Shown here in pieces: positions 29,046 to 40,408 of a stretch of DNA of 64,000 bases (its first letter is position 1; the number at the start of each line of letters is the position of its first letter). The stretch lies in NCBI RefSeq assembly GCF_023630705.1, contig NZ_JALQEM010000018.1, positions 248,001 to 312,000 of the forward strand. Reading direction: 5' to 3'. Both the position numbers and the translations under genes were made by a program. This DNA comes from Caballeronia sp. GAFFF1. GTDB taxonomy: Bacteria; Pseudomonadota; Gammaproteobacteria; Burkholderiales; Burkholderiaceae. The notes beneath the pieces were generated by a model. It made no database searches. It was not told where the DNA came from and saw nothing but the letters and a program-made list of their open reading frames with translations.

Positions 29046-30761
29046 TTAGCTGTTCTGGCCGTCGAGCTTGGCCTTCAGCAGCGCGCCGAGGTTGGTCGTG
29101 CCGGTAGCGGCGGCGTTCGAGTCCGAAGCTTGCAGGCCGCGCATGGCTTCCTGCTGCTCGGCCGAATCCTTCGCCTTGATCGACAGGTTGATGCCGCGCG
29201 ACTTGCGATCGATGTTGATGATCATCGCGTTGACCTTGTCGCCTTCCTTCAGCACGTTGCGCGCATCTTCCACGCGGTCTTGTGCGATTTCCGAAGCGCG
29301 CAGATAGCCTTCGACTTCGCCCGACAGCGTGACAACCGCACCCTTCGGATCGACCGACTTCACGACGCCGTCCACGATTGCGCCCTTGTCGTTGATCGCG
29401 ACGAAGTTGCTGAACGGATCGCCTTCGAGCTGCTTGATGCCGAGCGAGATGCGCTCCTTCTCGACGTCGATGCCCAGAACCACGGCTTCGACTTCGTCGC
29501 CCTTCTTGTACTTGCGAACCGCTTCTTCGCCCGTTTCGGACCAGGACAGGTCCGACAGGTGAACGAGACCGTCGATGCCGCCCGGCAGGCCGATGAAGAC
29601 GCCGAAATCGGTGATCGACTTGATTGCGCCTTGCAGCTTGTCGCCCTTCTTGAAGTTGCGGCTGAAGTCGTCCCACGGATTCGGCTTGCACTGCTTCATG
29701 CCGAGGCTGATACGGCGGCGGTCTTCGTCGATTTCGAGAACCATGACTTCGACTTCATCGCCCAGTTGCACGACCTTCGACGGTGCAACGTTCTTGTTCG
29801 TCCAGTCCATCTCCGACACGTGAACCAGGCCTTCGATGCCCGATTCGACTTCGACGAATGCGCCGTAGTCGGTGATGTTCGTGACCTTACCGAACAGACG
29901 CGTGCCCGACGGGTAACGGCGCGAGATGCCTTCCCACGGATCGTCGCCCAGTTGCTTGATGCCGAGCGAAACGCGGTTCTTCTCTTGGTCGAACTTGAGG
30001 ATCTTCGCGGTGACTTCCTGGCCAACCGACAGCACTTCCGACGGGTGACGCACGCGACGCCATGCGATGTCGGTGATGTGCAGCAGGCCGTCGATGCCGC
30101 CGAGGTCCACGAACGCGCCGTAGTCGGTGATGTTCTTGACCACGCCTTCCACGATCGCGCCTTCCTTCAGCGTTTCGAGCAGCTTTGCGCGCTCTTCGCC
30201 CTGAGTGGCTTCGATCACGGCGCGGCGCGACAGCACGACGTTGTTGCGCTTGCGGTCGAGCTTGATGACGCGGAATTCGAGCGTCTTGCCTTCGTACGGG
30301 GTCGTGTCCTTGACCGGACGCGTGTCCACGAGCGAACCCGGCAGGAACGCGCGGATGCCGTTGACCATCACGGTCATGCCGCCCTTCACCTTGCCGGTGA
30401 TGGTGCCGGTGACGAGTTCGTTGTTGTCCAGCGCTTTTTCCAGCGACAGCCACGAAGCCAGACGCTTCGCCTTGTCGCGCGACAGGATGGTGTCGCCATA
30501 GCCGTTTTCCAGCGCGTCGATCGCGACGGAAACGAAGTCGCCCGCCTGCACTTCCACTTCACCCGCGTCGTTCAGGAACTCTTCGAGCGGAATATAGGCT
30601 TCGGACTTCAGACCAGCATTCACGACCACGAAGTTGTGGTCGACACGCACGACTTCGGCGGAGATCACTTCGCCGGCGCGCATGTCCTGCTTGGTCAGCG
30701 ACTCTTCGAACAGAGCCGCGAAAGATTCGTTATTCGGGGTGGAGGTTTGCAGGTCGGACAT
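29046..30761 (-). CDS. rpsA: 30S ribosomal protein S1
   Basis: A 571-residue mRNA-binding protein with six S1 domains. Repeats are recognised from [42 protein letters not shown] and [23 protein letters not shown], plus others. Start [22 protein letters not shown] at 30761 matches Burkholderia S1. The upstream leader (30762-30943) contains a hairpin at 30851-30870. In E. coli, S1 represses its own translation through such leader structures; here that is inference. Confidence 0.97.
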   Translation of the reverse strand: MSDLQTSTPNNESFAALFEESLTKQDMRAGEVISAEVVRVDHNFVVVNAGLKSEAYIPLEEFLNDAGEVEVQAGDFVSVAIDALENGYGDTILSRDKAKRLASWLSLEKALDNNELVTGTITGKVKGGMTVMVNGIRAFLPGSLVDTRPVKDTTPYEGKTLEFRVIKLDRKRNNVVLSRRAVIEATQGEERAKLLETLKEGAIVEGVVKNITDYGAFVDLGGIDGLLHITDIAWRRVRHPSEVLSVGQEVTAKILKFDQEKNRVSLGIKQLGDDPWEGISRRYPSGTRLFGKVTNITDYGAFVEVESGIEGLVHVSEMDWTNKNVAPSKVVQLGDEVEVMVLEIDEDRRRISLGMKQCKPNPWDDFSRNFKKGDKLQGAIKSITDFGVFIGLPGGIDGLVHLSDLSWSETGEEAVRKYKKGDEVEAVVLGIDVEKERISLGIKQLEGDPFSNFVAINDKGAIVDGVVKSVDPKGAVVTLSGEVEGYLRASEIAQDRVEDARNVLKEGDKVNAMIINIDRKSRGINLSIKAKDSAEQQEAMRGLQASDSNAAATGTTNLGALLKAKLDGQNS

Positions 30762-30850
30762 AAAAATCAATATTTGCACAGCTTTTGCGCGAAAGGCCGT
30801 AAAGGGCCGACGATGCGCGAAGCCGTACGGGGTTAAGGGGTTTAACACAC

Positions 30851-30870
30851 GCTCCGCCACATGACGGAGC
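30851..30870 (-). promoter_or_regulatory. Leader hairpin upstream of rpsA
   Basis: GCTCCG (30851-30856) pairs with CGGAGC (30865-30870), 8-base loop, within the 182-bp cmk-rpsA gap and about 90 bases before the rpsA start. No T-run follows on the reverse strand. It could be part of the S1 autoregulatory leader. Confidence 0.35.
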
Positions 30871-30943
30871 ACCCAACTATCCGGCAGCCAGCCAATCAGT
30901 CGAACACTGCGGCGGCACACCGGCACATCTACTACATTCTCAG

Positions 30944-31624
30944 TTACACGCGCACTTCGCTGTACCAGCCGATGATCTGCTCGACCGCTTGATCGATCGA
31001 CAAACCGGAGGTGTCCAGCGTCTTCGCGTCCGCCGCGGGCCTGAGCGGCGCGGCTGCCCGGTTCATGTCGCGGGCGTCGCGTTCGCGCAAATCGCGCAGC
31101 AAGTCATCCATATTAGCAGAAAAGCCTTTTTGCATCAATTGCTTATGGCGTCTCGCGGCGCGGGCCTCGACGCTCGCGGTCAGAAACACCTTCAACGTGG
31201 CGTCGGGGAAGATGACCGTGCCCATGTCGCGGCCGTCGGCCACGAGCCCGGGGCGCTTGCGGAACGCCCGCTGGCGGGCGACCAGCGCCTGTCGCACTTC
31301 GGGATGCACCGCGATCGCGGACGCACGATTGCCGATTTCCTCGGCACGGATGTCAGTCGATACATCGACGCCGTCGAGCTGCGCGCATCCCTCGCGAAAG
31401 GTGATATGGAGGTCGCCGACGAGGTTTGCAAGCGCCGGGGCGTCGCCCCTGTCGATGCCGTAGCGGACGCTCGCGAGCGCCGCGAGCCGGTACAGCGCGC
31501 CGCTGTCGAGCAGGTGAAAGCCGAGCGTGGCCGCGACGACCGCCGCGACCGTGCCCTTGCCGGACGCCGTCGGCCCGTCGATGGTGATGACTGGAGTGGG
31601 GTCGAATGGACGGCTCGGTTTCAT
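30944..31624 (-). CDS. cmk: Cytidylate kinase
   Basis: A 226-residue kinase that phosphorylates CMP and dCMP. The P-loop GPTASGKGT is at residues 18-26, then [14 protein letters not shown], the substrate loop [17 protein letters not shown] and the LID region [18 protein letters not shown]. The order aroA-cmk-rpsA is conserved across proteobacteria. The gene starts 58 bp after aroA stops. Confidence 0.96.
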   Translation of the reverse strand: MKPSRPFDPTPVITIDGPTASGKGTVAAVVAATLGFHLLDSGALYRLAALASVRYGIDRGDAPALANLVGDLHITFREGCAQLDGVDVSTDIRAEEIGNRASAIAVHPEVRQALVARQRAFRKRPGLVADGRDMGTVIFPDATLKVFLTASVEARAARRHKQLMQKGFSANMDDLLRDLRERDARDMNRAAAPLRPAADAKTLDTSGLSIDQAVEQIIGWYSEVRV

Positions 31625-31682
31625 TGCGTATGGCCGTTGCGGCCCGTTGTTGCTGTTTTCGTGAAGGAAGGCATGGCGCGGC

Positions 31683-32987
31683 TCAGGTTCTGACGAGCGT
31701 CGCGAAACGGTCGAAATAGTCAGGAAAAGTCTTGTTCACGCACTTCGGATCGTTGATGCGCACGGGCACGCCGCCCAGGCTGACGAGCGAAAAGCACATC
31801 GCCATGCGGTGATCGTCGTACGTGTCGATCGCGGCGTTCGCGGTGAACTTCGCCGGCGGCGTGACGACCAGATAATCGGCGCCCTCTTCGACCGTCGCGC
31901 CGACCTTGCGCAATTCGGTCGCCATCGCGGCGATGCGGTCGGTTTCCTTCACCCGCCAGCTCGCGATGTTGCGCAGCGTCGTCGTGCCGTTCGCGAAAAG
32001 CGCGGCCACGGCAATGGTCATCGCGGCGTCGGGAATCAGGTTGAAGTCCATGTCGATGGGCGCGAGCTTGCCGTCGTCGGACTCGACGCCGCGTACCTCG
32101 ATCCAGTCGTCGCCCATCATCACGTTCGCGCCCATGCGATTCAGCGCATCCGCGAAGCCGACGTCGCCCTGAATGCTCGACCGCCCGACGCCTTCCACGC
32201 GCACCGGCCCGTGGCCGATGGCGCCCGCCGCCAGGAAATACGACGCAGACGACGCGTCGCCTTCCACCATGATCGCGCCCGGAGACCGGTACGACGCGCC
32301 CGCGGGCACCGTGAAGCGCGCCCAGCCGTCGCGCTCGACGGTCACCCCGAAGCGTTCCATCAGCCGCACGGTAATCTCGATATAGGGCTTCGAAATGAGC
32401 TCGCCTTCGACTTCGATCGTCACCGGGCCGTTCCGCCCCTCGATAACCGGCAGGCTCATCAGGAGCGCGGTGAGAAACTGGCTCGACACGTCGCCGCGCA
32501 CGCGAATGGGCTTGTCCACGGCGATGTGCGACGCGTGAATCTTGAGCGGCGGGAAGCCGTCGTTCTGCTCGTAGTCGATCTTCGCGCCGATCTGACGCAA
32601 CCCGTCGACGAGATCGCCGATCGGCCGCTCGTGCATGCGCGGCACGCCGTGCACGCGATATTCGCCGCCGTTGACCGCGAGCGCCGCCGTCAGCGGACGG
32701 ACCGCCGTTCCCGCGTTGCCGAGAAAAAGCTCCGCCGACTTCGACGGAAACGCGCCGCCCGTGCCCGTCACGATCACGCGCTCGCCATCGCGCTTAAGCG
32801 TCACGCCGAGCGTTTCCAGCGCGGCCAGCATCACGCGCGTGTCGTCGGAATCGAGCAGATTGGTGATCGCCGTTTCGCCGGTCGAAAGCGCCGCGAGCAG
32901 CAGCACCCGGTTCGAGATGCTCTTCGAGCCGGGCAGCCGCACCGTGCCGGACGCGCGCGCGAAGGGTCCGAGATCGAGATGTTCCAT
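31683..32987 (-). CDS. aroA: 3-phosphoshikimate 1-carboxyvinyltransferase (EPSP synthase)
   Basis: A 434-residue enzyme joining phosphoenolpyruvate to shikimate-3-phosphate. N-terminal [35 protein letters not shown] (substrate loop), [16 protein letters not shown] and [19 protein letters not shown] are signature segments. The NAGTAVRP loop is the class-I (glyphosate-sensitive) type. It has a ribosome site AGGAAACAG right before the ATG, following a short triplicated repeat. Confidence 0.97.
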   Translation of the reverse strand: MEHLDLGPFARASGTVRLPGSKSISNRVLLLAALSTGETAITNLLDSDDTRVMLAALETLGVTLKRDGERVIVTGTGGAFPSKSAELFLGNAGTAVRPLTAALAVNGGEYRVHGVPRMHERPIGDLVDGLRQIGAKIDYEQNDGFPPLKIHASHIAVDKPIRVRGDVSSQFLTALLMSLPVIEGRNGPVTIEVEGELISKPYIEITVRLMERFGVTVERDGWARFTVPAGASYRSPGAIMVEGDASSASYFLAAGAIGHGPVRVEGVGRSSIQGDVGFADALNRMGANVMMGDDWIEVRGVESDDGKLAPIDMDFNLIPDAAMTIAVAALFANGTTTLRNIASWRVKETDRIAAMATELRKVGATVEEGADYLVVTPPAKFTANAAIDTYDDHRMAMCFSLVSLGGVPVRINDPKCVNKTFPDYFDRFATLVRT

Positions 32988-32996
32988 GCTGTTTCC

Positions 32997-33026
32997 TGGG
33001 CGTGTCTGGGTGTGTCTGGGTGTGTT
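32997..33026 (-). repeat. Three 10-bp direct repeats between tyrA and aroA
   Basis: TGGGYGTGTC or TGGGTGTGTT occurs three times head to tail (32997-33026) in the short gap between the tyrA stop and the aroA ribosome binding site. It enlarges the spacing between the coupled genes; no other function is evident. Confidence 0.7.
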
Positions 33027-33952
33027 TATTTAGCGGCGGGATCGCCGGGAATCTTCTTGCCGCCGCGTTCCTGCCACTCCGTGCGCGCCACGCGCGAACG
33101 CGCGAACGCCGCTTCGAGCGCCGCGCCGTCCGACGCGTCGATGGCCGCGCGAAACCGCGCGAGCACGTCGGTGTAGGCGTCTAGTTCTGCGAGCAGCGCC
33201 GCACGGTTCGCCAGGCAGACGTCTCGCCACATTTCCGGGCTCGACGCCGCAATGCGCGTGAAATCGCGAAAACCGCCCGCCGCGAACGAAAACTTCAGTT
33301 GCGCGTCCGGCGCTTCGAGAATCTGCTCGACGAGCGCGAACGAGAGCACATGCGGCAGATGACTCACCGACGCGAACACGCGATCATGCTGCGCCTCGCT
33401 CATCGTGTGCACCGCCGCGCCGGTCACCCGCCACATCGCGGCGATGCGCTCGACGGCTTCCGGCGCATTCTCGGCGAGCGGACACAGCACGACATTGCGA
33501 TCGACGTAGAGATCAGGCAAGGCGGCATCGACGCCGCTCGACTCGCGCCCGGCAATCGGGTGCCCCGGCACGAACTGCGCGACGCGTTCCGAAAGCGTCG
33601 CCCGTGCAGCCGCGACGACATCGCTCTTCGTGCTGCCCGCGTCGGTGACGAGCGTCTGCGCCTCGAGAAACGGCGCGATGCGCGCGAGCAACGGCTGCGT
33701 CTGCGCGACCGGCGCGGCGAGCAGCACGATATCGGCGCCCTGCAACGCGCGCGAAAGCGCGACGTCGTCATCCAGCGCGACGGCTTCGTCGATCACGCCG
33801 AGTTCGACCGCGCGCGCCACCGACTGCGCGGAGCGCCCGACGCCGACCACGCGCCCCGCGAGCCCGGCGCGTTCGCGCAACGCGCGCGCGAGCGACCCGC
33901 CGATCAGGCCGACGCCGAAAATAACCAGTTTATTGAAAGTGAACGCGGCCAC
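33026..33952 (-). CDS. tyrA: Prephenate dehydrogenase
   Basis: A protein of about 308 residues that oxidises prephenate to 4-hydroxyphenylpyruvate for tyrosine. NAD motif [20 protein letters not shown] near the N terminus; [15 protein letters not shown] and [18 protein letters not shown] are characteristic. There is no in-frame ATG at the start: GTG at 33952 (VAAFTFNKL) or TTG at 33964 are the options, and I prefer GTG. There is no fused chorismate mutase; that lies on PheA. Confidence 0.94.
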   Translation of the reverse strand: MAAFTFNKLVIFGVGLIGGSLARALRERAGLAGRVVGVGRSAQSVARAVELGVIDEAVALDDDVALSRALQGADIVLLAAPVAQTQPLLARIAPFLEAQTLVTDAGSTKSDVVAAARATLSERVAQFVPGHPIAGRESSGVDAALPDLYVDRNVVLCPLAENAPEAVERIAAMWRVTGAAVHTMSEAQHDRVFASVSHLPHVLSFALVEQILEAPDAQLKFSFAAGGFRDFTRIAASSPEMWRDVCLANRAALLAELDAYTDVLARFRAAIDASDGAALEAAFARSRVARTEWQERGGKKIPGDPAAK

Positions 33953-34012
33953 GGGACATCGCAAAAAGCGCGTCGAAAGACGCGGAAGACGGAACGGCTG
34001 AAAGCGCGAATT

Positions 34013-35095
34013 TTACCGGGCGCGCGGATACGACCCGAGAATCTTGAGAAACGCGGCCTTCTGCCCGAGTTCTTCCAGCGCGGCGGCCACCGACGCATCG
34101 TTGCGATGGCCTTCGAGATCGATATAGAAGTAGTACTCCCACGTCCCGACGCGCGCGGGCCGCGACTCGAAGCGCGTCATCGAGACGCCGTGCTTCGCGA
34201 GCGGCTCCAGCAGCTTGAACACCGCGCCCGGCTCGTTCGCGACAGACACGATGAGTGAAGTCTGGTCGTGGCCGCTCGCGCCCGACGGCTGCTTGCCGAT
34301 GATCACGAAACGCGTGCGGTTGTGCGGATCGTCCTGAATCAGCGAATACACGACGCCCAGGCCGTAGTGCGTCGCCGCGCGGTCGCCGGCGATCGCGGCC
34401 ACGGTCGGATCCGCCACGGCCATGCGCGCGGCTTCCGCATTGCTCGACACCGCCTGCCGCTCCAGATGCGGGGCGTTGGCGGAAAGCCACCGCTGGCACT
34501 GCGCGAGCGCCTGCGGGTGCGCGCAGACGCGCGTTACGCCTTCCAGCGAGCCGGACGCCGTCAGCAAATTGTGATGAATCGGCAGGGCCAGCTCGCCGCC
34601 GATCACGAGTTGCGTTTGCAGCAGCAGGTCCAGCGTGCGCGACACCGCGCCTTCCGCCGAATTCTCGACGGGCACGACGCCGTACTGTGCCGCGCCGGCT
34701 TCGACCGAGCGGAACACTTCGTCGATGGACGGGCACGGCAGGCCTTCGATCGAGTGCCCGAAATATTCGAACATCGCCTGTTCGCTGTAGGTGCCGACCG
34801 GCCCGAGGAACGCGGCGCGCAGCGTCTGTTCGAGCGCGCGGCTCGCGGCCATGATCTCGCGCCAGATCGCGCTGATGTGGTCGGCAGCGAGCGGGCCGTC
34901 GCTCATGGCCTGCAAGCGCGCGATGACCTGCATCTCGCGCTCCGGGCGAAACACCGGCGCGTTGAAGTGCTTCTTCACCTCGCCCACTTCGAGCGCCACG
35001 GAAGCGCGCTGGTTCAAGAGCGCGATGAGTTGCGCGTCGAGCGCGTCGATGCGCTCGCGCAGCGGTTTGAGTCTTGAATTGAGATCGTCGTCCAT
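34013..35095 (-). CDS. pheA: Chorismate mutase / prephenate dehydratase (P-protein)
   Basis: A 360-residue bifunctional enzyme of phenylalanine synthesis. N-terminal chorismate mutase (LKPLRERIDALDAQLIALLNQRASVALEVGEVK, residues 7-90), central prephenate dehydratase (FLGPVGTYSEQAMFEYFG from about residue 95; NRTRFVIIG), and a C-terminal ACT domain (TSLIVSVANEPGAVFKLLEPLAKHGVSMTRFESRP-type; the ESRP motif marks phenylalanine feedback). It is followed by tyrA after 60 bp and preceded by serC. Confidence 0.97.
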   Translation of the reverse strand: MDDDLNSRLKPLRERIDALDAQLIALLNQRASVALEVGEVKKHFNAPVFRPEREMQVIARLQAMSDGPLAADHISAIWREIMAASRALEQTLRAAFLGPVGTYSEQAMFEYFGHSIEGLPCPSIDEVFRSVEAGAAQYGVVPVENSAEGAVSRTLDLLLQTQLVIGGELALPIHHNLLTASGSLEGVTRVCAHPQALAQCQRWLSANAPHLERQAVSSNAEAARMAVADPTVAAIAGDRAATHYGLGVVYSLIQDDPHNRTRFVIIGKQPSGASGHDQTSLIVSVANEPGAVFKLLEPLAKHGVSMTRFESRPARVGTWEYYFYIDLEGHRNDASVAAALEELGQKAAFLKILGSYPRAR

Positions 35096-35139
35096 GCGGT
35101 GCGTGTTGAGCGAATGCGGTTAGAGGAGCGACGGCGCGT

Positions 35140-36222
35140 TCATGCGCTCGTCCGCTCGAATTCCTTCATATAGTCGACGAGCGCCCTGACGCCCTCGACC
35201 GGCACCGCGTTGTAGATCGATGCCCGCATGCCACCGACGGACTTATGGCCCTTCAGCTGCAGTAGCCCGCGCGCTTTGGCGCCGGCCAGGAAATCGGTAT
35301 TGCGCGATTCATCGGCAAGAAAGAACGGCACGTTCATGCGCGAACGATTCTGCCGCTCGACCTTGTTGACGTAGAAATCGCTGGTGTCGATGGCGTCGTA
35401 GAGCAGCTTCGCCTTTTCGACGTTGCGCGCTTCCATTGCCTCGAGGCCGCCCTGCTTCTTCAGCCACTTAAAGACGAGACCGGCCATGTAGATGGCGTAC
35501 GTGGGCGGCGTGTTGAACATCGAGTTGTTCTCGGCAACCGTCTTCCACTCGAACGCGGACGGACAAATGGACAGCGCGCGGTCGAGCAGGTCTTCGCGCA
35601 CCATCACGACCGTCACGCCCGCCATGCCGATGTTTTTCTGCGCGCCCGCGAAGAGCACGCCGAACTTGGCGACGTCCATCGGACGCGAAAGGATGTGCGA
35701 CGACGCATCCGCGACGAGCGGAATGTCGCCGAGATCGGGAATGTCGAAGGCCTCGACGCCGTCGATGGTTTCGTTCGTGCACAGATGCACGTAGGCGGGA
35801 TCGTCCGAGAGCTTCCACTCGCCGATTGCCGGCACGCGCGTGAAGCCTTGCTCGGTCTTGCCCGTGGCCGCGACGTGCGGCGTGCAGTACTTCTGCGCTT
35901 CCTTGTAGGACTTCGTCGACCAGGAACCCGTCACGACGAAATCCGCGGTCTTCTTGGCGCCGAGCAGGTTCATCGGCACGATGGCATTTTCGCCGATGCC
36001 ACCACCCTGCAGAAACAGAATGCGATGCGACGCCGGCACCTTGAGCAGTTCGCGCAGGTCGGTGAGCGCCGCTTCATGGATCGACATGAACTCGGCGCCG
36101 CGGTGGCTCATTTCCATCACGCTCATGCCGCTGCCATGCCAGTCGAGCATTTCGTCGGCGGCTTGCCTCAACACTTCTTCTGGCATCGCGGCCGGGCCGG
36201 CGGAGAAATTGAACACGCGCAT
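35140..36222 (-). CDS. serC: Phosphoserine aminotransferase
   Basis: A 360-residue PLP enzyme making 3-phosphoserine for serine and 4-phosphohydroxythreonine for PLP. Start [18 protein letters not shown] is standard. [50 protein letters not shown] (with the PLP Lys in GAQKN) and [23 protein letters not shown] are all present. It heads the aromatic operon. The upstream region carries a pentanucleotide repeat (36249-36277). Confidence 0.97.
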   Translation of the reverse strand: MRVFNFSAGPAAMPEEVLRQAADEMLDWHGSGMSVMEMSHRGAEFMSIHEAALTDLRELLKVPASHRILFLQGGGIGENAIVPMNLLGAKKTADFVVTGSWSTKSYKEAQKYCTPHVAATGKTEQGFTRVPAIGEWKLSDDPAYVHLCTNETIDGVEAFDIPDLGDIPLVADASSHILSRPMDVAKFGVLFAGAQKNIGMAGVTVVMVREDLLDRALSICPSAFEWKTVAENNSMFNTPPTYAIYMAGLVFKWLKKQGGLEAMEARNVEKAKLLYDAIDTSDFYVNKVERQNRSRMNVPFFLADESRNTDFLAGAKARGLLQLKGHKSVGGMRASIYNAVPVEGVRALVDYMKEFERTSA

Positions 36223-36248
36223 GTGGAATCCCGAATGGCAGGCGCGGC

Positions 36249-36277
36249 GTCGAGTCGAGTCGAGTCGAGTCGAGTCG
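36249..36277 (-). repeat. Pentanucleotide tandem repeat in the serC leader
   Basis: GTCGA is repeated 5.8 times (29 bases) 27 to 55 bases upstream of the serC ATG and just downstream of a plausible promoter. Such repeats can gain or lose units by slippage. Here it would alter leader length, not the frame. Confidence 0.85.
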
Positions 36278-36280
36278 CTT

Positions 36281-36308
36281 GATACAGCGGATGACGCGCG
36301 CCTGAAAA
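36281..36308 (-). promoter_or_regulatory. Candidate serC promoter
   Basis: On the reverse strand, TTTTCA (36308-36303) and TGTATC (36286-36281) are separated by 16 bases, resembling sigma-70 elements. The -35 overlaps the T-tract of the terminator at 36303-36346. Confidence 0.35.
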
Positions 36309-36346
36309 AGAAATGGCTGCTTGCGCTCTCGCACAAACAGCCATTA
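36303..36346 (-). terminator. Second terminator after the DUF2059 gene
   Basis: AATGGCTG (36312-36319) pairs with CAGCCATT (36339-36346), with an inner GCG/CGC stem. On the reverse strand the stem is followed by TTTCTTTTT, a good intrinsic terminator shape. Confidence 0.75.
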
Positions 36347-36357
36347 TCGCACTGTCC

Positions 36358-36401
36358 TGAAAACCCGCCAACGCGCGGGGCAGCGCGCCCCGTAGCGGGT
36401 T
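36358..36401 (-). terminator. First terminator after the DUF2059 gene
   Basis: AACCCGC (36362-36368) pairs with GCGGGTT (36395-36401), with an inner CGGGG/CCCCG stem; the reverse strand continues TTTTC. It begins about 20 bases beyond the stop codon. Confidence 0.8.
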
Positions 36402-36421
36402 CTCCGGTCGTCTCGCCGTGC

Positions 36422-37033
36422 TTACTTGCCCGGCTTGACGCTCGCCACTTCCTGATCCGCTTGCGTGCGGGTTGCCTTGATGGCTTGCGGCATGTACTTC
36501 TGCATCAGACCGTTGACGACGTCACGGCCGACCTGGTCTTGCACCTGAATGAACTTGCGGCCCGTCGGGCTCTTGTAGAAGTTCGTCAGGTCCTTGATCT
36601 CGTCGGTCGAGTAGTACTTCGCGTACGCGTCGTACTGGGCCTTCATGGCGTCCTGGCGGAAGTTGTCCGTGGCGAATACCTGGCCTGCGGAGTCCACCAG
36701 CTTCGGCACTGCGTTCTTCTGCAGCGTCGGGACAGCAGCCTGCTTCTGCTTGTCGTTCAGCGACTTGTTCTCCGACAGCGCGTCCGACAGGATGGCCGGA
36801 ACGAGCTGCTTCGCTTGCATCTGTGCACTGTTGCCGATTGCGCCGACGAGCTTTTGCGCGTCGATTGCGTCGAGCAGATCCTTGATCGCAGCTTGCTTGG
36901 CCGGATCAACCGGTGCTGCTGCGGCCGGCGCCGCCGCCTGGTTCGGCGCCTGGTTCTGAAGCGACTGAGCCATCGCGAAAGTCGGCACGAAAGCGGCCAG
37001 CAACATCCACTGCTTGAAACGTCCTTGCATCAT
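36422..37033 (-). CDS. Exported DUF2059 protein
   Basis: A 203-residue periplasmic protein with a signal peptide ([23 protein letters not shown], cleaved near residue 23), an Ala/Pro-rich linker and a DUF2059 domain (about residues 110-175, [18 protein letters not shown]). Function is unknown. A strong site (GGGAG) precedes the ATG. It sits between gyrA and serC, as in many Burkholderia. Confidence 0.85.
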   Translation of the reverse strand: MMQGRFKQWMLLAAFVPTFAMAQSLQNQAPNQAAAPAAAAPVDPAKQAAIKDLLDAIDAQKLVGAIGNSAQMQAKQLVPAILSDALSENKSLNDKQKQAAVPTLQKNAVPKLVDSAGQVFATDNFRQDAMKAQYDAYAKYYSTDEIKDLTNFYKSPTGRKFIQVQDQVGRDVVNGLMQKYMPQAIKATRTQADQEVASVKPGK

Positions 37034-37207
37034 TACTCCCTGTAAAAAATATTCAGTTCAGCACTCGCGACGAGCCTTGCACGTCCGCATGAGCGGCGCT
37101 GGCGTTCTCATCCGAGAAACGCAGCGCCGGCATCAGGCTCACGTCGCGCAGCTTAACCAATTCAGGCTTTCAAAAGCGATAACGAGAAACCGGCGACACA
37201 AAAAATA

Positions 37208-39871
37208 TCAGGCGTCTTCGCCCGCGTCGCCATTTTGAGATTCGTCGGGCGGCACGGCGGAAGCCTCGGCATCCGCGGCGGCATCGGCTGCGTCCGCTTC
37301 TTCAAGTTCGGCGTCCGCCTCGGCCTCGGCGATATGCTGGAGTCCCGACAACTTCGTGCCCTCGTCAAGGCTGATGAGTGTAACACCTTGGGTTGCGCGG
37401 CCCATTTCGCGGATTTCGGACACCCGCGTACGGATCAGCACGCCCGCCGTGGTGATCAGCATGATCTGGCTTTCCGAATCGACGAGCGTCGCGGCGACCA
37501 CCTTGCCGTTGCGCTCCGACGTCTGGATTGCGATCATGCCCTTGGTGCCGCGGCCGTGGCGCGTGTACTCGTTGATCGGCGTGCGCTTGCCGAAGCCGTT
37601 CTGCGTGGCCGTCAGCACCGACTGGTTCTCGCCGCCCGCCACTAGGAGCGCGATGACCTGCTGCCCTTCTTCGAGCTGCATGCCGCGCACGCCGCGCGCT
37701 TCGCGGCCCATCGCGCGGACGTCGTTTTCGTCGAAACGCACGGCCTTGCCCGAGTCCGAGAACAGCATGACGTCGTGCGCGCCGTCGGTAATGGCCGCGC
37801 CGATCAGGTAGTCGCCGTCATCCAGGCCGACCGCGATGATGCCCTTCTTGAGCGGACGGCTGAACGCTTCGAGCGGCGTCTTCTTGACGGTGCCGAGCGC
37901 GGTGGCCATGAAAACGTACTTGTCCGCCGAGAATTCCTTGATCGGCAGAACGACGTTGATCTTCTCGCCGTCTTGCAACGGGAACATGTTGACGATCGGC
38001 CGGCCGCGCGAATTGCGCGAGCCTTGCGGCACTTCGTAGACCTTGACCCAGTACACGCGGCCGCGGTTCGAGAAGCACAGCATGTGATCGTGCGTGTTCG
38101 CGATGAAGAGCGTGTCGATCCAGTCGTCTTCCTTCATCTGCGTGGCCTGCTTGCCGCGCCCGCCGCGCTTCTGCGCGCGGTATTCCGAGAGCGGCTGCGA
38201 CTTCACGTAGCCGGCATGCGACATGGTCACGACCATTTCCTGCGGCGTGATCAGGTCCTCGGTATTGAGCTCGGTCGCGTTCATTTCGATGCGCGAGCGG
38301 CGCTCGTCGCCGAATTCCGCGCGCACCTGGCCGAGCTCTTCCACGATCATTTGCCGGATGCGTTCCGGCCGCGCGAGGATGTCGAGCAGGTCGGCGATCT
38401 GCGCCATGACCTCGCGATATTCGCCGACGATCTTGTCCTGCTCGAGGCCGGTCAGGCGCTGCAGGCGCATCTGCAGAATTTCCTGCGCCTGCACGTCCGA
38501 CAGTTTGTAGAGGCCGTCTTCCTGCAAACCGTAAGCCGGATTCAGCCCTTCCGGACGATACGCGAGACGCCCGCCGGACGCTTCCGTCTCCGCGCGCGTC
38601 AACATTTCGCGCACGAGCGACGAATCCCACGGCCGGTTCATCAGCTCCTGCTTCGCGATAGGCGGCGTGGGCGCCGCCTTGATGATGGCGATGAACTCGT
38701 CGATGTTCGCGAGCGCCACGGCGAGACCTTCGAGCACGTGACCGCGGTCGCGCGCCTTGCGCAGTTCGTATACAGTGCGCCGCGTCAGCACTTCCCGTCG
38801 ATGCGACAGGAAGCACTCCAGCATTTCCTTCAGATTCAGCAGCTTGGGCTGGCCGTCGACGAGCGCGACCAGATTCATGCCGAACGTGTCCTGAAGCTGC
38901 GTCTGCTTGTACAGGTTGTTCAGGACGACTTCCGGCACTTCCCCGCGCTTCAGCTCGATCACGACGCGCATGCCGCTCTTGTCCGATTCGTCGCGTATGT
39001 CGGAAATGCCCTCGATTTTTTTCTCGTTGACGAGTTCCGCGATGCGCTCGAGCAGCGTGCGCTTGTTCACCTGATACGGAATTTCGTCGACGATGATGGC
39101 CATGCGCTGGCCGCGGTCGATCTCCTCGAAGTGCGTGGCCGCGCGCATGACGACGCGCCCGCGCCCGGTACGGTAGCCGTCGCGCACGCCGGCCACGCCG
39201 TAGATGATCCCGGCGGTCGGGAAGTCCGGCGCGGGCACGATCTCGATGAGTTCGTCCACCGACGATTCGGGATTGTTCAGCAGGTGCAGGCAGGCATCGA
39301 CGATTTCGCGCAGATTGTGCGGCGGAATGTTGGTGGCCATGCCGACCGCGATGCCGGCCGAGCCGTTGATCAGCAGATTCGGAATGCGCGCCGGCAGCAC
39401 GAGCGGTTCGTTCTCGCTGCCGTCGTAGTTGGGACCGAAGTCGACGGTTTCCTTGTCGATGTCGGCCAGCAGCTCGTGGCCGATCTTCGCCATGCGGATT
39501 TCGGTGTAGCGCATGGCCGCGGCGTTATCGCCGTCGACGGAACCGAAGTTGCCCTGCCCGTCCACCAGCATGTAGCGCAGCGAGAACGGCTGCGCCATGC
39601 GGACGATGGTTTCGTACACCGAGGCGTCGCCGTGCGGGTGGTACTTACCGATGACGTCGCCGACGATACGCGCAGATTTCTTGTACGCGCGATTCCAGTC
39701 GTTGTTCAGTTCATGCATCGAGTACAGCGCCCGGCGATGCACCGGCTTCAGGCCATCGCGGACATCGGGAAGCGCGCGCCCGACGATTACGCTCATCGCG
39801 TAATCGAGATACGAACGGCGCATTTCCTCCTCGAGGGAGATAGGCAGAGTCTCTTTGGCGAATTGATCCAT
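37208..39871 (-). CDS. gyrA: DNA gyrase subunit A
   Basis: An 887-residue type II topoisomerase subunit that breaks and rejoins DNA. Start [20 protein letters not shown]; catalytic Tyr122 lies in AAAMRYTEI. The C-terminal beta-pinwheel contains the GyrA box (QKRGGRGKQ), which is specific to gyrase rather than topoisomerase IV. The quinolone pocket reads [11 protein letters not shown], i.e. Ala at position 83 and Glu at 87, unlike E. coli Ser83/Asp87. An acidic tail ends the protein. Confidence 0.98.
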   Translation of the reverse strand: MDQFAKETLPISLEEEMRRSYLDYAMSVIVGRALPDVRDGLKPVHRRALYSMHELNNDWNRAYKKSARIVGDVIGKYHPHGDASVYETIVRMAQPFSLRYMLVDGQGNFGSVDGDNAAAMRYTEIRMAKIGHELLADIDKETVDFGPNYDGSENEPLVLPARIPNLLINGSAGIAVGMATNIPPHNLREIVDACLHLLNNPESSVDELIEIVPAPDFPTAGIIYGVAGVRDGYRTGRGRVVMRAATHFEEIDRGQRMAIIVDEIPYQVNKRTLLERIAELVNEKKIEGISDIRDESDKSGMRVVIELKRGEVPEVVLNNLYKQTQLQDTFGMNLVALVDGQPKLLNLKEMLECFLSHRREVLTRRTVYELRKARDRGHVLEGLAVALANIDEFIAIIKAAPTPPIAKQELMNRPWDSSLVREMLTRAETEASGGRLAYRPEGLNPAYGLQEDGLYKLSDVQAQEILQMRLQRLTGLEQDKIVGEYREVMAQIADLLDILARPERIRQMIVEELGQVRAEFGDERRSRIEMNATELNTEDLITPQEMVVTMSHAGYVKSQPLSEYRAQKRGGRGKQATQMKEDDWIDTLFIANTHDHMLCFSNRGRVYWVKVYEVPQGSRNSRGRPIVNMFPLQDGEKINVVLPIKEFSADKYVFMATALGTVKKTPLEAFSRPLKKGIIAVGLDDGDYLIGAAITDGAHDVMLFSDSGKAVRFDENDVRAMGREARGVRGMQLEEGQQVIALLVAGGENQSVLTATQNGFGKRTPINEYTRHGRGTKGMIAIQTSERNGKVVAATLVDSESQIMLITTAGVLIRTRVSEIREMGRATQGVTLISLDEGTKLSGLQHIAEAEADAELEEADAADAAADAEASAVPPDESQNGDAGEDA

Positions 39872-40408
39872 TATCCGTGTCTTGAACTGTGCAGCAGCGA
39901 CACGGCAGCGCGTTCGTGAGTTTCGCGACACCCGCCAGCCGGCCGCGCGACTTGCGCCGGCCAGGCGCGTAGCCGGCGTACGCTGCGGCGCTGCGAACGC
40001 AGCGCATCGCGAGATTCTACCATGCGGCACCGTCGCGTCCGGCGAGGTGCGTATACATAGTGTTGATGCGCCGTCCCGGCGGCGTCGCAGGCATTCTGAG
40101 CCCCGCGCAGGCTGTACCAATTACTTACAAAAACTGGGGAACGATTTCCGTCAATTGGTCATCGAGCCGGGCTATCATGCCGCCTCAGCGCTTTGCGAAG
40201 GGCGAAGCGGCAGCGACGAAAATGCGCGGGAAAGGCCGTTTAGGCACGCGATATGCGCAGGTTCGGCGCCTTTGTGGCGCGGGCCCGGTTCCTGTCCCTT
40301 TCTTGTTGCGGAGGCACCACATAAGGTTGCGGCCGAACAGGGTGCGGGGATATTTTTATCGTTGCAAGGGAACGATATGGCAAAATGCCAACGCACAAAG
40401 TTAGACAC
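39872..40408. other. Long gap upstream of the ompA-like gene
   Basis: About 540 bases with no convincing coding region. It holds the gyrA start-side sequences, then a relatively AT-rich stretch after 40340. The weak open frames here lack ribosome sites and family matches. A regulatory dyad starts at 40409 (see that entry). Confidence 0.6.

Noticed and set aside
29130..30836. A 568-codon forward frame opposite rpsA.
   Set aside because: Antisense shadow of a highly biased ribosomal protein gene.
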